Shown here: positions 1-8,745 of the stretch, one piece after another | How the letters are laid out: the number at the start of each line of letters is the position of its first letter | How positions within the stretch are numbered: the first letter of the stretch is position 1 | Origin: Pseudomonas sp. GM50 | Lineage (GTDB): Bacteria; Pseudomonadota; Gammaproteobacteria; Pseudomonadales; Pseudomonadaceae | Assembly (NCBI RefSeq): GCF_000282375.1 | Contig: NZ_AKJK01000042.1 | Coordinates: 310,001 to 374,000 of the forward strand | Length of the DNA: 64,000 nucleotides | Reading direction: 5' to 3' | The notes under the pieces: generated by a model | Database searches by the model: none | Seen by the model: the letters and a program-made list of their open reading frames with translations, nothing else | What the model was told of the DNA's origin: nothing | Made by a program: the position numbers and the translations under genes

Positions 1-474
1 GGGTTGTCCTACGGTCCCTCGGCCGAGCGCGAGGTATTTGGTGGGGTGGGCTTCATGAGCCTGAACGCCGACCTTGATCGCGGCGACGTGCTGGCAGCAG
101 AACAGGTGCTGGATGAGCTTAAAGCCGATCTGCTCAAGAACGGCCTCGACGCCGCCACCTTCGCCCGTCTCAAGCAAGCCGCCATCGCTCGCCAGACCTG
201 GGCCGTGCAAGGCAACAGCGCCCTGGCGGACTATTACTGGAGCGCCCTTGGCGACTACGAGGACGGCCATTTCGTCAACCCGGCCAAGGCACTGCAAGAC
301 GTGACACTGGCCGAGGCGAACAAGGCAATGCGCGAGTTGCTGCAGCAGCCGGGGTATCTGCGGATCGAGAAGCCGCTGATGAGTTATGACCAGGTGATGT
401 GGGCGATTGCCGGGGGATTTGGACTGATGGTGCTTGGAATACTGGGTTGGCGCGTTCACCGCAGAAAGAAATGA
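1..474 (+). CDS. M16 (pitrilysin-like) peptidase, C-terminal part
   Basis: The reading frame is open from the first base, so this is the last 157 codons of a larger protein. The sequence has the look of the C-terminal, non-catalytic half of an M16 zinc peptidase: alternating helices with an FGGVGF-type turn near the beginning and YYW in the middle. It ends in one hydrophobic helix (about residues 132-150) followed by basic residues RVHRRKK, so the enzyme is probably anchored to the inner membrane by its C-terminus. The HxxEH zinc motif would lie outside the window. The family call is by resemblance and is moderately sure. Confidence 0.65.
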   Translation, partial: GLSYGPSAEREVFGGVGFMSLNADLDRGDVLAAEQVLDELKADLLKNGLDAATFARLKQAAIARQTWAVQGNSALADYYWSALGDYEDGHFVNPAKALQDVTLAEANKAMRELLQQPGYLRIEKPLMSYDQVMWAIAGGFGLMVLGILGWRVHRRKK

Positions 475-481
475 TTTCCCT

Positions 482-645
482 GTGGCGAGGGGGCCCCGTG
501 GCGAGGGGGCTCTGTGGCGAGGGGGCTTGCCCCCGTTGGGCTGCGAAGCGGCCCTAAAAAATGGCACCCCGGTTTATCAGACACACCGCATTCACCGATA
601 TTGCGACTGCTGCGCAGCCGAACGGGGGCAAGCCCCCTCGCCACA
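482..645. repeat. REPIN with a tandemly repeated arm
   Basis: An inverted pair of REP sequences: an arm beginning TGTGGCGAGGGGGCTTGCCC at 513 and its reverse complement ending at 645, about 60 bases apart. The left arm is preceded by two truncated copies of GTGGCGAGGGGGC (482-512). The same arm occurs at about 6793, 25767 and 38410 in this window. Confidence 0.9.
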
Positions 646-732
646 GGGTTTTGGGTTCGATCAAAGTGACCGCAAGCCTCGCCACGGGGCCCCTCGGGCG
701 GTACCCTGTCGAGGATTTTTCCCACGACTATT

Positions 733-1773
733 GTGAACCGCCGAATGCCGAACCTGACCCTGTACGTACAGCGCATCCTGGAATTGATGAAGCGCTATCC
801 CGGGGTCATTGCGCTTGGCGGTTTCATTTCAGGGGTTGGCAGCTTCATGCTGGTGGATCGCCAACAAGGTCTGGCGACGTGGATCACTACCATCATGCTG
901 GTCAGCTGGGTCTGGCTGATGCTGGAGAACAGCCTCACCAAGCTGTTCGCCAGGGTGTTCAAGCGCGAAATACCCCAGCCACTGCTGCGTTACGCAACGC
1001 AGATGATCCATCAGGAAAGCCTGTTCTTCGTCCTGCCATTCTTCTTAATCACCACCACCTGGAACAGCGGCCAGTTGTTCTTCACCGGATTACTGAGCAT
1101 GGCGGCGCTGATTTCGATCATCGATCCGCTCTACTACAAATGGCTGGCACCGCGCCGCTGGGCGTTCCTGGCGCTGCACACCCTGACCCTGTTCGCGGCC
1201 CTGCTGACCGCCCTGCCCGTCATTTTGCACCTGACCACCGCCCAAAGCTTCAAGCTGGCGCTGGGCATTGCCATGGTGCTGTCGTTCCCGAGCCTGGCGT
1301 CGATCTTCCCGATTCGCACCGTGCGCAATGCGTTGGCGATCCTCAGCATCACCGTCGGCATCGGCGCCGCCGGCTGGGTGCTGCGCTCCTGGGTTCCGCC
1401 GGCGACCCTGTGGATGACCGATGTGGCGATCAGCACCCAAATGCAGGACCGCACCCCCGGCAAGAGCCTGGAAGAAGTCAGCGCCGAGCAGATTCGCGGA
1501 GGTGGGCTGTACGCGTACACCGCGATCAACGCCCCGCGGGGGCTGGCCGAGCGGATTTATCACGTCTGGATGTTCAACGGTAAAGAAGTCGACCGTATCC
1601 CGCTGGACATCAACGGGGGGCGCAAGGAAGGCTACCGCGCCTGGACCCATAAGCAGAACTTCCCCGGCAACCCCGCAGGCAAATGGCAGGTCCGGGTGCT
1701 GACTGAGGACGGTCAGTTGATTGGCGTGCTGCGCTTCAAAGTCATGGACAGCACACCCATCAAAGAAAAGTAA
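733..1773 (+). CDS. DUF5924/DUF2914 family membrane protein
   Basis: Conserved protein of unknown function, 346 residues. The first 215 residues hold about seven hydrophobic segments (first ones near 20-40, 45-64 and 95-110). The last 130 residues are a soluble domain ending in a pattern typical of DUF2914 (HVWMFNGKEVDRIPL, then GKWQVRVLTEDGQLIGVLRF), which probably sits in the periplasm. The GTG at 733 is used here; an ATG four codons later is equally possible. It lies alone between a REPIN and the MCE transport operon. No function can be assigned. Confidence 0.8.
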   Translation: MNRRMPNLTLYVQRILELMKRYPGVIALGGFISGVGSFMLVDRQQGLATWITTIMLVSWVWLMLENSLTKLFARVFKREIPQPLLRYATQMIHQESLFFVLPFFLITTTWNSGQLFFTGLLSMAALISIIDPLYYKWLAPRRWAFLALHTLTLFAALLTALPVILHLTTAQSFKLALGIAMVLSFPSLASIFPIRTVRNALAILSITVGIGAAGWVLRSWVPPATLWMTDVAISTQMQDRTPGKSLEEVSAEQIRGGGLYAYTAINAPRGLAERIYHVWMFNGKEVDRIPLDINGGRKEGYRAWTHKQNFPGNPAGKWQVRVLTEDGQLIGVLRFKVMDSTPIKEK

Positions 1774-1827
1774 CGCGGTTCGTGCTATTAGTCAGATCTG
1801 CGTAATAGCCGAACAAGCACGGAGCTT

Positions 1828-2976
1828 ATGACTAGCAGCACAATGCCCGGCAGTGCCCGACTGGACACCTCGCACAGCCCTGCCCTGTTGCGGGTCACGG
1901 GTGACTGGACGCTCGCCCATTACGCCGATCTCAGCCGCCTGAGTGAAAAGCTTCGCGGCCAATACGACGACGACACCCACATCGATCTCAATGGCCTCGG
2001 CGCGCTCGATACGGCGGGTGCGTCATTGCTGGTGGAGTTGCTGGGAGCCGAGCGTCTGGGCAAATCCGCCGAACACCCCGATTGCACCCTTTCCTCCGCT
2101 GATCGCGCCTTGTTGCAGACGGTGTACTGCTCGCTGACCGATTTCTGCGTGCCGATCAAAGAACCGGAAATCAGCGTCGGCATTCAACTGCTGACCCGCA
2201 TCGGCCGTGCGGTCGACGCGGTCTGGCAGGATACGTTGCAACTGTTGGGTTTCGTCGGCCTGATCCTGGAAACCATCGCTCGCGGGTTGTTTCGGCCCAA
2301 GCGCTGGCGCCTCACACCGATGGTCGCTCACATCGAACAAACCGGTCTCGACGCCGCGCCCATCGTTGCCTTGCTGACGTTTTTGGTGGGGGCTGTGGTG
2401 GCGTTTCTCGGGGCGACGGTGCTGGCCAGTTTTGGCGCGAGTATTTTCACCGTGGACCTGGTGGCGTTCTCTTTTCTGCGGGAGTTCGGCGTGTTGCTCA
2501 CGGCGATCCTGATGGCAGGCCGCACCGCCAGCGCGTTCACCGCGCAGATCGGTTCGATGAAGGCCAACGAAGAAATTGACGCGATCCGCACCCTCGGCCT
2601 CGACCCGATGGAGTTGCTGGTAGTACCCCGCGTCCTGGCGTTGCTGGTGGCGCTGCCGATGTTGACCTTTCTGGCGATGTTGTCAGGGATTGTCGGCGGT
2701 GGCGTGGTCTGCGCGCTGTCGCTGGATATTTCGCCGGCAATGTTCCTGTCACTGCTGCAATCGGACATCGGCGTTCAGCACTTTCTGGTGGGGATCGTCA
2801 AAGCGCCGATTTTTGCGTTCCTGATTGCCGCCATTGGCTGCCTCGAGGGCTTCAAGGTCAGCGGCAGCGCCGAGTCTGTCGGCGCGCACACCACGTCCAG
2901 TGTGGTGCAGTCGATTTTCGTGGTGATCGTGCTCGACGCCGTGGCGGCGTTGTTTTTCATGGAGATGGACTGGTGA
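1828..2976 (+). CDS. MlaE-family ABC permease with N-terminal STAS-like domain
   Basis: Inner-membrane permease of an MCE-type lipid transporter, 382 residues. Residues 1 to about 115 look like a STAS domain (VTGDWTLAHYADL, then LNGLGALDTAGASLLVELL), a fusion seen in a subset of MlaE proteins. The rest is the permease: about five hydrophobic segments and the conserved EFGVLLTAILMAGRTASAFT stretch followed by EEIDAIRTLGLDP. Its stop overlaps the GTG start of the ATPase gene (GTGA), so the two are translationally coupled. By family knowledge these complexes move phospholipid or other lipid between inner and outer membrane; the direction is not visible here. Confidence 0.92.
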   Translation: MTSSTMPGSARLDTSHSPALLRVTGDWTLAHYADLSRLSEKLRGQYDDDTHIDLNGLGALDTAGASLLVELLGAERLGKSAEHPDCTLSSADRALLQTVYCSLTDFCVPIKEPEISVGIQLLTRIGRAVDAVWQDTLQLLGFVGLILETIARGLFRPKRWRLTPMVAHIEQTGLDAAPIVALLTFLVGAVVAFLGATVLASFGASIFTVDLVAFSFLREFGVLLTAILMAGRTASAFTAQIGSMKANEEIDAIRTLGLDPMELLVVPRVLALLVALPMLTFLAMLSGIVGGGVVCALSLDISPAMFLSLLQSDIGVQHFLVGIVKAPIFAFLIAAIGCLEGFKVSGSAESVGAHTTSSVVQSIFVVIVLDAVAALFFMEMDW

Positions 2977-3776
2977 GTCGTTTACCCCGAGCGCCTTCAG
3001 AGGCGGTGATCGAAGTCCGTGGGCTGTGCAATCGCTTCGGCCGCCAGAGCGTGCACGAGAACCTCGACCTGGACTTGTACAAGGGTGAAATTCTGGCGGT
3101 GGTCGGCGGTTCTGGCAGCGGCAAATCGGTGCTGCTGCGCAGCATTGTCGGCCTGCGTCAGCCCAGCGAAGGGCTGGTGAAGGTCTTCGGCAAGAACTTG
3201 CCGAGCCTGTCGGAACACGAGCGCTCGCTGGTTGAACGGCGGTTCGGTGTGTTGTTCCAGAAAGGCGCCTTGTTCTCTTCGCTCACCGTGACCGAGAACG
3301 TCGCCCTGCCCCTGATTGAACACGCCGGCCTGAGCCGTGCCGACGCCGAGCATCTGGCGGCAGTGAAAATGGCGTTGGCCGGGCTGCCATTGTCGGCGGC
3401 CGACAAATATCCTGCTTCACTGTCCGGCGGCATGATCAAGCGCGCGGCCCTGGCCCGAGCACTGGCGCTGGACCCGGACATCCTGTTTCTCGACGAACCC
3501 ACCGCTGGTCTAGACCCGATTGGCGCCGCGAGTTTCGATCAACTGATCCTGACCCTGCGCGATGCCTTGGGCCTGAGCGTGTTTCTGGTGACCCACGACC
3601 TCGACACGCTCTACACCATCACCGACCGGGTGGCGGTGCTGGCGCAGAAGAAAGTGCTGGTGGCGGACGCCATCGACAAGGTGTCGGAAACCGATGATGC
3701 GTGGATTCACGAATACTTCCATGGCCCTCGCGGCCGCGCGGCGCTGACGGCCGCTAACCAGCTCAACGAGGTCTGA
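2973..3776 (+). CDS. MlaF-like ABC transporter ATPase
   Basis: Cytoplasmic ATPase of the MCE transport complex, 267 residues. Walker A GGSGSGKSV (about residues 46-54), signature LSGGMIKRA, Walker B ILFLDEPTAGLDP and the switch histidine in LVTHDLDTL are all intact. The KRAALARALALDP stretch and the GLDPIGAASF turn are typical of the MlaF branch. It starts with GTG inside the stop of the permease gene and is followed one base later by the MCE gene, so all are expected on one mRNA. Confidence 0.95.
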   Translation: MSRLPRAPSEAVIEVRGLCNRFGRQSVHENLDLDLYKGEILAVVGGSGSGKSVLLRSIVGLRQPSEGLVKVFGKNLPSLSEHERSLVERRFGVLFQKGALFSSLTVTENVALPLIEHAGLSRADAEHLAAVKMALAGLPLSAADKYPASLSGGMIKRAALARALALDPDILFLDEPTAGLDPIGAASFDQLILTLRDALGLSVFLVTHDLDTLYTITDRVAVLAQKKVLVADAIDKVSETDDAWIHEYFHGPRGRAALTAANQLNEV

Positions 3777-3777
3777 C

Positions 3778-4716
3778 ATGGAAACCCGAGCCCATCACGT
3801 ATTGATTGGCCTGTTCACCGTCATAGTGGTGGCAGGCGCCCTGCTCTTTGGTCTGTGGCTGGCCAAGTCCAGTGTCGATACCGAATTCAAGGATTACGAA
3901 ATCGTCTTCAACGAGGCGGTCAGCGGCCTGTCCAAGGGCAGCGCCGTGCAGTACAGCGGGATCAAGGTCGGCGACGTGGTGATGCTGCGCCTGGACCCGA
4001 ACGATCCGCGCCGGGTGTTGGCACGGATTCGCCTGGGCGGAGACACTCCGATCAAAGAAGACACTCAGGCCAAGCTGGCGCTGACCGGGATCACCGGGAC
4101 CTCGATCATCCAGCTCAGCGGCGGCACGCCACAAAGTCCGACGCTCAAGGGCAAGGACGGCAATTTGCCGACCATCGTGGCATCACCCTCGCCCATCTCT
4201 CGATTGATGAACGACAGTAACGACCTGATGACCGGTGTGAACGTGTTGATGCAGAACGTCAATCAGATGTTTTCTTCGGAAAACGTCGAGCGCATCAGCA
4301 AGACCCTTGAGCATCTGGAGCAAACCACCGGCACCATCGCCGACCAGCGCGGCGACATCGGTCAGGCCATGCAGCAACTGGCGTCGATCGGTAAACAGGC
4401 CTCCGCCACACTCGAACAAACCGCCGCGTTGATGCGCAACGCCAACGGCCTGCTCAACGATCAGGGCAAGCAGATGTTCGGCAGTGCCGAGCAAGCCATG
4501 AAGTCCCTGGAACAAAGCAGCGCGACCATCAACACGTTGCTCTCCGCCAATCAGGATTCCCTCAACAGTGGCATGCAGGGCCTCAATGGCCTTGCACCGG
4601 CGGTGCGCGAGCTGCGCGATACCTTGAGCTCGCTGCGAACCATTTCCCAGCGGCTTGAGGCCAACCCCAGCGGTTACCTGCTGGGCAGTGACAAAAACAA
4701 GGAGTTCACGCCATGA
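3778..4716 (+). CDS. MCE/MlaD domain lipid-binding protein
   Basis: Substrate-binding part of the MCE transporter, 312 residues. One N-terminal membrane anchor (about residues 7-28) is followed by a single MCE domain (about 40-118, with GLSKGSAVQYSGIKVGDV and LTGITGTSIIQLSGG) and a long helical C-terminal region rich in Gln, Asn and Ser (about 150-300) that should form a coiled coil. This is longer than E. coli MlaD (183 residues) and resembles the longer MCE proteins that may form a needle or barrel across the periplasm. Its stop overlaps the next start (ATGA). Confidence 0.92.
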   Translation: METRAHHVLIGLFTVIVVAGALLFGLWLAKSSVDTEFKDYEIVFNEAVSGLSKGSAVQYSGIKVGDVVMLRLDPNDPRRVLARIRLGGDTPIKEDTQAKLALTGITGTSIIQLSGGTPQSPTLKGKDGNLPTIVASPSPISRLMNDSNDLMTGVNVLMQNVNQMFSSENVERISKTLEHLEQTTGTIADQRGDIGQAMQQLASIGKQASATLEQTAALMRNANGLLNDQGKQMFGSAEQAMKSLEQSSATINTLLSANQDSLNSGMQGLNGLAPAVRELRDTLSSLRTISQRLEANPSGYLLGSDKNKEFTP

Positions 4717-5339
4717 AGCTGGCTCATCTCGCCCTCCTCGCCGGTTTTGCGTTGGTCGCTTCCTGTTCGATTTTCCCCAAGACCGAGCCGTCCGATGTCT
4801 ATCGATTGCCGTCGGCACAGCGCGACACATCGGCCCAACACGGCACGGCGCAGCGCTGGTCGTTGCGGCTGGCCAAGCCTCAAACCAGCGAAGCCTTGAA
4901 CAACCCGAAAATCGCCGTAATCCCTCAGGGTGATCTGATCAGCAGCTACAAGGCTTCACGCTGGAGCGATCCGGCACCGGTGCTGTTGCGTAATCGTCTG
5001 CTCGATGGTTTCCAGCGTGACGGTCGCGTGCCGTTGCTCAGCACCGATGACAGTAATTTCCAGGCGGACCTGGAACTGGGTGGCAACCTGCAAGCGTTCC
5101 AGACCGAGTACCAAGGCACGGCGGCGAGCGTGGTCGTGCGCCTGGATGCGTTGTTGGTGCGTGGGTATGACCAGCGAATCCTCGCCAGCCGACGCTTTGA
5201 AGTGCGTCAGCCGTTAAGCGATGTGAAGGTGCCGGCGGTGGTGACCGGTTTTGGCCTGGCCAGCGACCAGTTGACGGCGCAGGTGGTGGCTTGGACGGTG
5301 GAGCAAGGTCAGAAAGTTGCGCCGCCGCTTAGGCCTTGA
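4713..5339 (+). CDS. ABC-type transport auxiliary lipoprotein (PqiC-like)
   Basis: Outer-membrane lipoprotein partner of the MCE system, 208 residues. The lipobox ends at the cysteine in ALVASCSIF (about residue 19). The mature part carries the family pattern: YRLPSAQRD, IAVIPQGDLISSYKASRWSDPAPVLLRNRLLDGF and a late FEVRQPLSDVKVPAVVTGFGLASDQL. It closes the four-gene operon permease-ATPase-MCE-lipoprotein, an arrangement known from other Gram-negatives, where the lipoprotein is thought to dock the MCE tunnel to the outer membrane. A REP hairpin follows 17 bases after the stop. Confidence 0.88.
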   Translation: MKLAHLALLAGFALVASCSIFPKTEPSDVYRLPSAQRDTSAQHGTAQRWSLRLAKPQTSEALNNPKIAVIPQGDLISSYKASRWSDPAPVLLRNRLLDGFQRDGRVPLLSTDDSNFQADLELGGNLQAFQTEYQGTAASVVVRLDALLVRGYDQRILASRRFEVRQPLSDVKVPAVVTGFGLASDQLTAQVVAWTVEQGQKVAPPLRP

Positions 5340-5356
5340 AGACCTACACACATCAA

Positions 5357-5446
5357 TGTGGGAGCGAGCCTGCTCGCGATGAGGTCTGCACATTCAACAA
5401 TTCTGTTGGCTGTTAAACCGCCATCGCGAGCAGGCTCGCTCCCACA
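5357..5446. repeat. REPIN, TGTGGGAGCGAGCCTGCTCGC class
   Basis: Two arms in inverted orientation (TGTGGGAGCGAGCCTGCTCG at 5357, its complement ending 5446) around about 40 bases. This is a different REP class from the one at 482-645. It lies between two convergent genes and may stop transcription from both sides. Confidence 0.9.
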
Positions 5447-5458
5447 GGGTTCTTTGGT

Positions 5459-6688
5459 TTAACCAAAGAACCAGTAGCACACCCCGATCGCGCCAAGAAC
5501 ACCCGCCAGCTCCGCCAGCAATGCACAGCCCACCGCATGCCGTGCCCGCTGAATGCCCACCGCACCGAAGTACACCGCCAGTACATAGAAGGTCGTTTCG
5601 GTACTGCCCTGAATCGTCGCCGCCACCAGCGCCGGGAAGCTGTCTACCCCGGAGGTCTTCATGGTTTCAATCAGCATCGCCCGCGCGGCGCTGCCGGAAA
5701 AGGGTTTGACCATGGCCGTCGGCAGCGCATCGACGAAGCGCGTGTCCCAACCGGCCCACTCGACCAGATGACGAATCCCGTCCAGGCCGAAATCCAGCGC
5801 TCCGGACGCCCGCAGTACGCCCACGGCGCAAAGCATCGCCACCAGATACGGCAGCAGGTTCTTGGCGACGTCGAAGCCTTCTTTCGCGCCTTCGACGAAC
5901 GCTTCGTAGACCTTCACTTTGCGTAACGCACCGATTACCAGAAACAGCATGATCAGCCCGAACAGCGTCACGTTGCCGAGGATCGATGACAAGCCCGCCA
6001 GAGCGGTCGCTGAGAGCGTCGCCAGCAGTGCCATGAAGCCACCGAGGGCGAGGGCACCGGGAATCAGATACGCCAGCACCACCGGATCCCAGACGCGCAG
6101 GCGCTGCATGAACGCTACGGTCAGGAAGCCGACAATGGTCGAGCAACTGGTGGCGAGCAGGATCGGCAGGAACACCAGGGTCGGATCGGGCGCACCTTGC
6201 TGGGCGCGGTACATGAAGATGGTCACCGGCAGCAGGGTCAGGGATGAGGCGTTGAGTACCAGGAAGAGGATCTGCGCGTTGCTGGCGATGGTGTCGCTGG
6301 GGTTGAGCTCTTGCAGTGCTTTCATTGCCTTGAGGCCGATCGGCGTGGCGGCGTTGTCCAGCCCCAGGCCGTTGGCGGCGAAGTTCAGAGTGATCAGGCC
6401 GATGGCCGGGTGACCGGCCGGCACTTCCGGCATCAGGCGCAGGAACAGCGGGCCCAGCGCCTTGGCCAGCCATTCGACGATGCCGGCCTTCTCGGCAATT
6501 CGCAGAAAGCCCAGCCAGAGAGTGAGGGTGCCGAACAACAGGACCATGACCTCGACCGACAATTTGGCCATGGCGAAAATGCTTTCCACCATCGCCGCGA
6601 AGATCCCGGCGTTGCCGCCGATCAGCCATTGCGCCAGCGCCGAAACGGCAGCCACGATGAAGAAGCCAAGCCACAGGCCATTAAGCAT
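5459..6688 (-). CDS. Nucleoside recognition domain (SpmA/SpmB-like fusion) membrane protein
   Basis: Integral membrane protein, 409 residues, with about ten hydrophobic segments. Two Gate (nucleoside-recognition) domains are visible, one around residues 45-160 (GLDNAATPIGLKAMKALQEL is the SpmA hallmark) and one around 265-390 (FSGSAARAMLIETM then GSTETTFYVLAVYFG is the SpmB hallmark). It thus looks like SpmA and SpmB, separate in Bacillus, joined in one chain. The transported substrate is not known; the name rests on the domain only. The gene ends just beside the REPIN at 5357-5446. Confidence 0.85.
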   Translation of the reverse strand: MLNGLWLGFFIVAAVSALAQWLIGGNAGIFAAMVESIFAMAKLSVEVMVLLFGTLTLWLGFLRIAEKAGIVEWLAKALGPLFLRLMPEVPAGHPAIGLITLNFAANGLGLDNAATPIGLKAMKALQELNPSDTIASNAQILFLVLNASSLTLLPVTIFMYRAQQGAPDPTLVFLPILLATSCSTIVGFLTVAFMQRLRVWDPVVLAYLIPGALALGGFMALLATLSATALAGLSSILGNVTLFGLIMLFLVIGALRKVKVYEAFVEGAKEGFDVAKNLLPYLVAMLCAVGVLRASGALDFGLDGIRHLVEWAGWDTRFVDALPTAMVKPFSGSAARAMLIETMKTSGVDSFPALVAATIQGSTETTFYVLAVYFGAVGIQRARHAVGCALLAELAGVLGAIGVCYWFFG

Positions 6689-6740
6689 CAGTCAAATCCC
6701 CCGGAAGATGCGGCGAATGATAGCGGGGTAGACAGAAACG

Positions 6741-6768
6741 ACAAACCCCGGATTTCTCCGGGGTTTGT
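6741..6768 (-). terminator. Probable rho-independent terminator of gltP
   Basis: Perfect stem ACAAACCCCGGA / TCCGGGGTTTGT with a 4-base loop. It lies between the end of gltP and the start of the next gene on the same strand. The U-tract is short, so it may be only moderately efficient; it would also fold on the plus strand. Confidence 0.6.
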
Positions 6769-6792
6769 TTGTGGCCCTTGTGGGGGCGGGCT

Positions 6793-6884
6793 TGTGGCGA
6801 GGGGGCTTGCCCCCGTTGGGCCGCGCAGCGGACCCGAATTTGCGAGCGCTGCGCACTCGAACGGGGGCAAGCCCCCTCGCCACA
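6793..6884. repeat. REPIN, TGTGGCGAGGGGGCTTGCCC class
   Basis: Inverted REP arms starting at 6793 and ending at 6884, same class as at 482-645, 25767-25893 and 38410. It lies directly downstream of gltP. Confidence 0.9.
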
Positions 6885-6911
6885 CAAGCCATGCTCCTGC
6901 AGGTTTTTGTG

Positions 6912-8243
6912 TCAGTTGCTGGAAATTTCGCCAGCCGGCAGCTTTTCCTTGCTGCGCCAGTGTGGCAGGGAGTTCCAGTAGCGCTGGCCCTTGGCGTCGT
7001 CGTACATGCCTTCCCAACGTGCGATGACCAGCACGGCGAGGGCGTTGCCGATCACGTTCAGCGCGGTACGGGCCATGTCCATGATGCGGTCGACACCGGC
7101 GATGAACGCCAGGCCTTCCAGAGGAATACCGACGCTGCCCAAGGTGGCCAGCAGCACCACGAAGGACACGCCCGGTACGCCGGCGATGCCTTTGGAGGTG
7201 ACCATCAGTGTCAGCACCAGCAGCAACTGTTGGCTGATCGACAGGTCGATGCCGTAGAGCTGGGCAATGAAGATTGCCGCGATGCTCTGGTACAGGGTCG
7301 AACCGTCGAGGTTGAACGAGTAGCCGGTCGGCACCACGAAACTGCAAATGGCTTTCGGCGCGCCGTAGGCTTCCATCTTCTCGATCACGCGCGGCAGCAC
7401 GGTTTCGGAACTGGCAGTGGAGTAGGCCAGTACCAGCTCATCCTTGAAGATGCGCATCAGCTTGATCACCGAGAAACCGAACAGGCGAGCGATCAGGCCC
7501 AGCACCACAAAGGCGAAGAAGGCGACGGCGAAGTAAACCAGGACGACCAGTTTGGCCAGCGGCAGCAGAGAGGCGAAACCGAAGTTGGCCACGGTCACCG
7601 CGATCAGTGCGAACACGCCGATCGGGGCGTAGTTCATGATCATGTGGGTAACTTTGAACATGCTTTCCGACACGCCCTGGAACATCTTCACCAGCGGTTC
7701 ACGCAGGTCCGATTGCAGGCTCGACAGACCGAGACCGAACAACACGGAGAAGAAGATGATCGGCAGCATCTCGCCGCGGGCCATGGCCGCAAAGATGTTC
7801 GACGGGATCAGGTTGAGGATGGTCTGGATGAACGCGTGTTCATGCTGTACCTCGGCGGCAGTGGCCTGGTACTTGGAAATATCCACCGTACCCAGGGTGC
7901 TCATGTCGATGCCGCTGCCCGGATGGACCACGTTGGCCAGCACCAGACCGACCAGAATGGCGATGGTGGTGACGACCTCGAAGTAAATGATGGTCTTGAG
8001 ACCGATACGCCCGAGTTTTTTCGCATCCCCTACGCCAGCGATGCCGACGACCAGCGAGGACACCACGATCGGGATCACGATCATCTTGATCAGACGGATA
8101 AAGATATCGCCTGCCGGTTGCAGAACGTTGCTGATCCACCAGGCCTTTTCGGCACTGAAATGGTTGAGCAGTGCACCAATTGCTATCCCCAGAACCAGAC
8201 CGATGAGGATCTGCCAGGCGAGGCTAAGCTTTGCCTTCTTCAT
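6912..8243 (-). CDS. gltP: GltP-type glutamate/aspartate:proton symporter
   Basis: Inner-membrane DAACS-family carrier, 443 residues, importing acidic amino acids with protons. The serine-rich re-entrant region (AYSTASSETVLPRVIEKMEAYG) and the substrate-binding stretch VVPTGYSFNLDGSTLYQS are both present, followed by VPGVSFVVLLATLG. The frame is open further upstream, but the start at 8243 (MKKAKLSLAWQ) is chosen because it has an AAGGGTAAAG ribosome site just ahead and begins where the family begins. It is alone, with a REPIN and a terminator downstream and a long non-coding region upstream. Confidence 0.93.
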   Translation of the reverse strand: MKKAKLSLAWQILIGLVLGIAIGALLNHFSAEKAWWISNVLQPAGDIFIRLIKMIVIPIVVSSLVVGIAGVGDAKKLGRIGLKTIIYFEVVTTIAILVGLVLANVVHPGSGIDMSTLGTVDISKYQATAAEVQHEHAFIQTILNLIPSNIFAAMARGEMLPIIFFSVLFGLGLSSLQSDLREPLVKMFQGVSESMFKVTHMIMNYAPIGVFALIAVTVANFGFASLLPLAKLVVLVYFAVAFFAFVVLGLIARLFGFSVIKLMRIFKDELVLAYSTASSETVLPRVIEKMEAYGAPKAICSFVVPTGYSFNLDGSTLYQSIAAIFIAQLYGIDLSISQQLLLVLTLMVTSKGIAGVPGVSFVVLLATLGSVGIPLEGLAFIAGVDRIMDMARTALNVIGNALAVLVIARWEGMYDDAKGQRYWNSLPHWRSKEKLPAGEISSN

Positions 8244-8745
8244 ATCTTTACCCTTACTTGCGTTTGACTCAGGCTGATGCATGAACTGAAACGCGCAATG
8301 GCGAACAAATCTTGCATCGACCCCCGTATAAGGTCCCCGCGAGCGAGCATTTACAGCTCTCAGGCAGCGAAAAAGGCGCAACTATTCCGATGCTGGCAAG
8401 CGCCGTCTAATGCCGTAAACGCCTACCCTATGCCGAATCGGCATGAGATTTTTCATTCGAAACCCGCGTCCCAGCCGGTTCGAATACGACATTTTGGCGG
8501 GCATAAGTGCCGTGAGCCGGCCATTTCAGCGCAGGTTCATGTTTTTTGAATAAGTAAAAATTTGGGAAAATGCCTACGTTTGACGGCGAATTTTCTTCTC
8601 GTGAAAGTCGGGGCTTTCTCGATATACGGTCACGAAGAAATACCGCGAAACTGTTTTGCGGGGAATATGCAGCAGAAACAGATGAGCTGAGTGCTCTAGA
8701 TCAACGTTTTGCACGTTGAAGCTCTCCGCAAGTTCGTCGAGCCGC
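8244..8745. other. Intergenic region upstream of gltP, with dyad symmetries
   Basis: About 500 bases without a convincing gene. It should hold the gltP promoter (reading to the left). Two dyads stand out: CCGCGAAACTGTTTTGCGG at 8643-8661 (9-base half-sites, one mismatch) and TCAACGTTTTGCACGTTGA at 8701-8719 (7-base stem, 5-base loop). No binding protein can be named for either. Confidence 0.5.

Noticed and set aside
7000-8267. 500-codon plus-strand frame opposite gltP, rich in His, Gln and Asp
   Set aside because: It is the antisense of gltP; the composition (H/Q/D-rich) is the usual mirror of a hydrophobic GC-rich gene.
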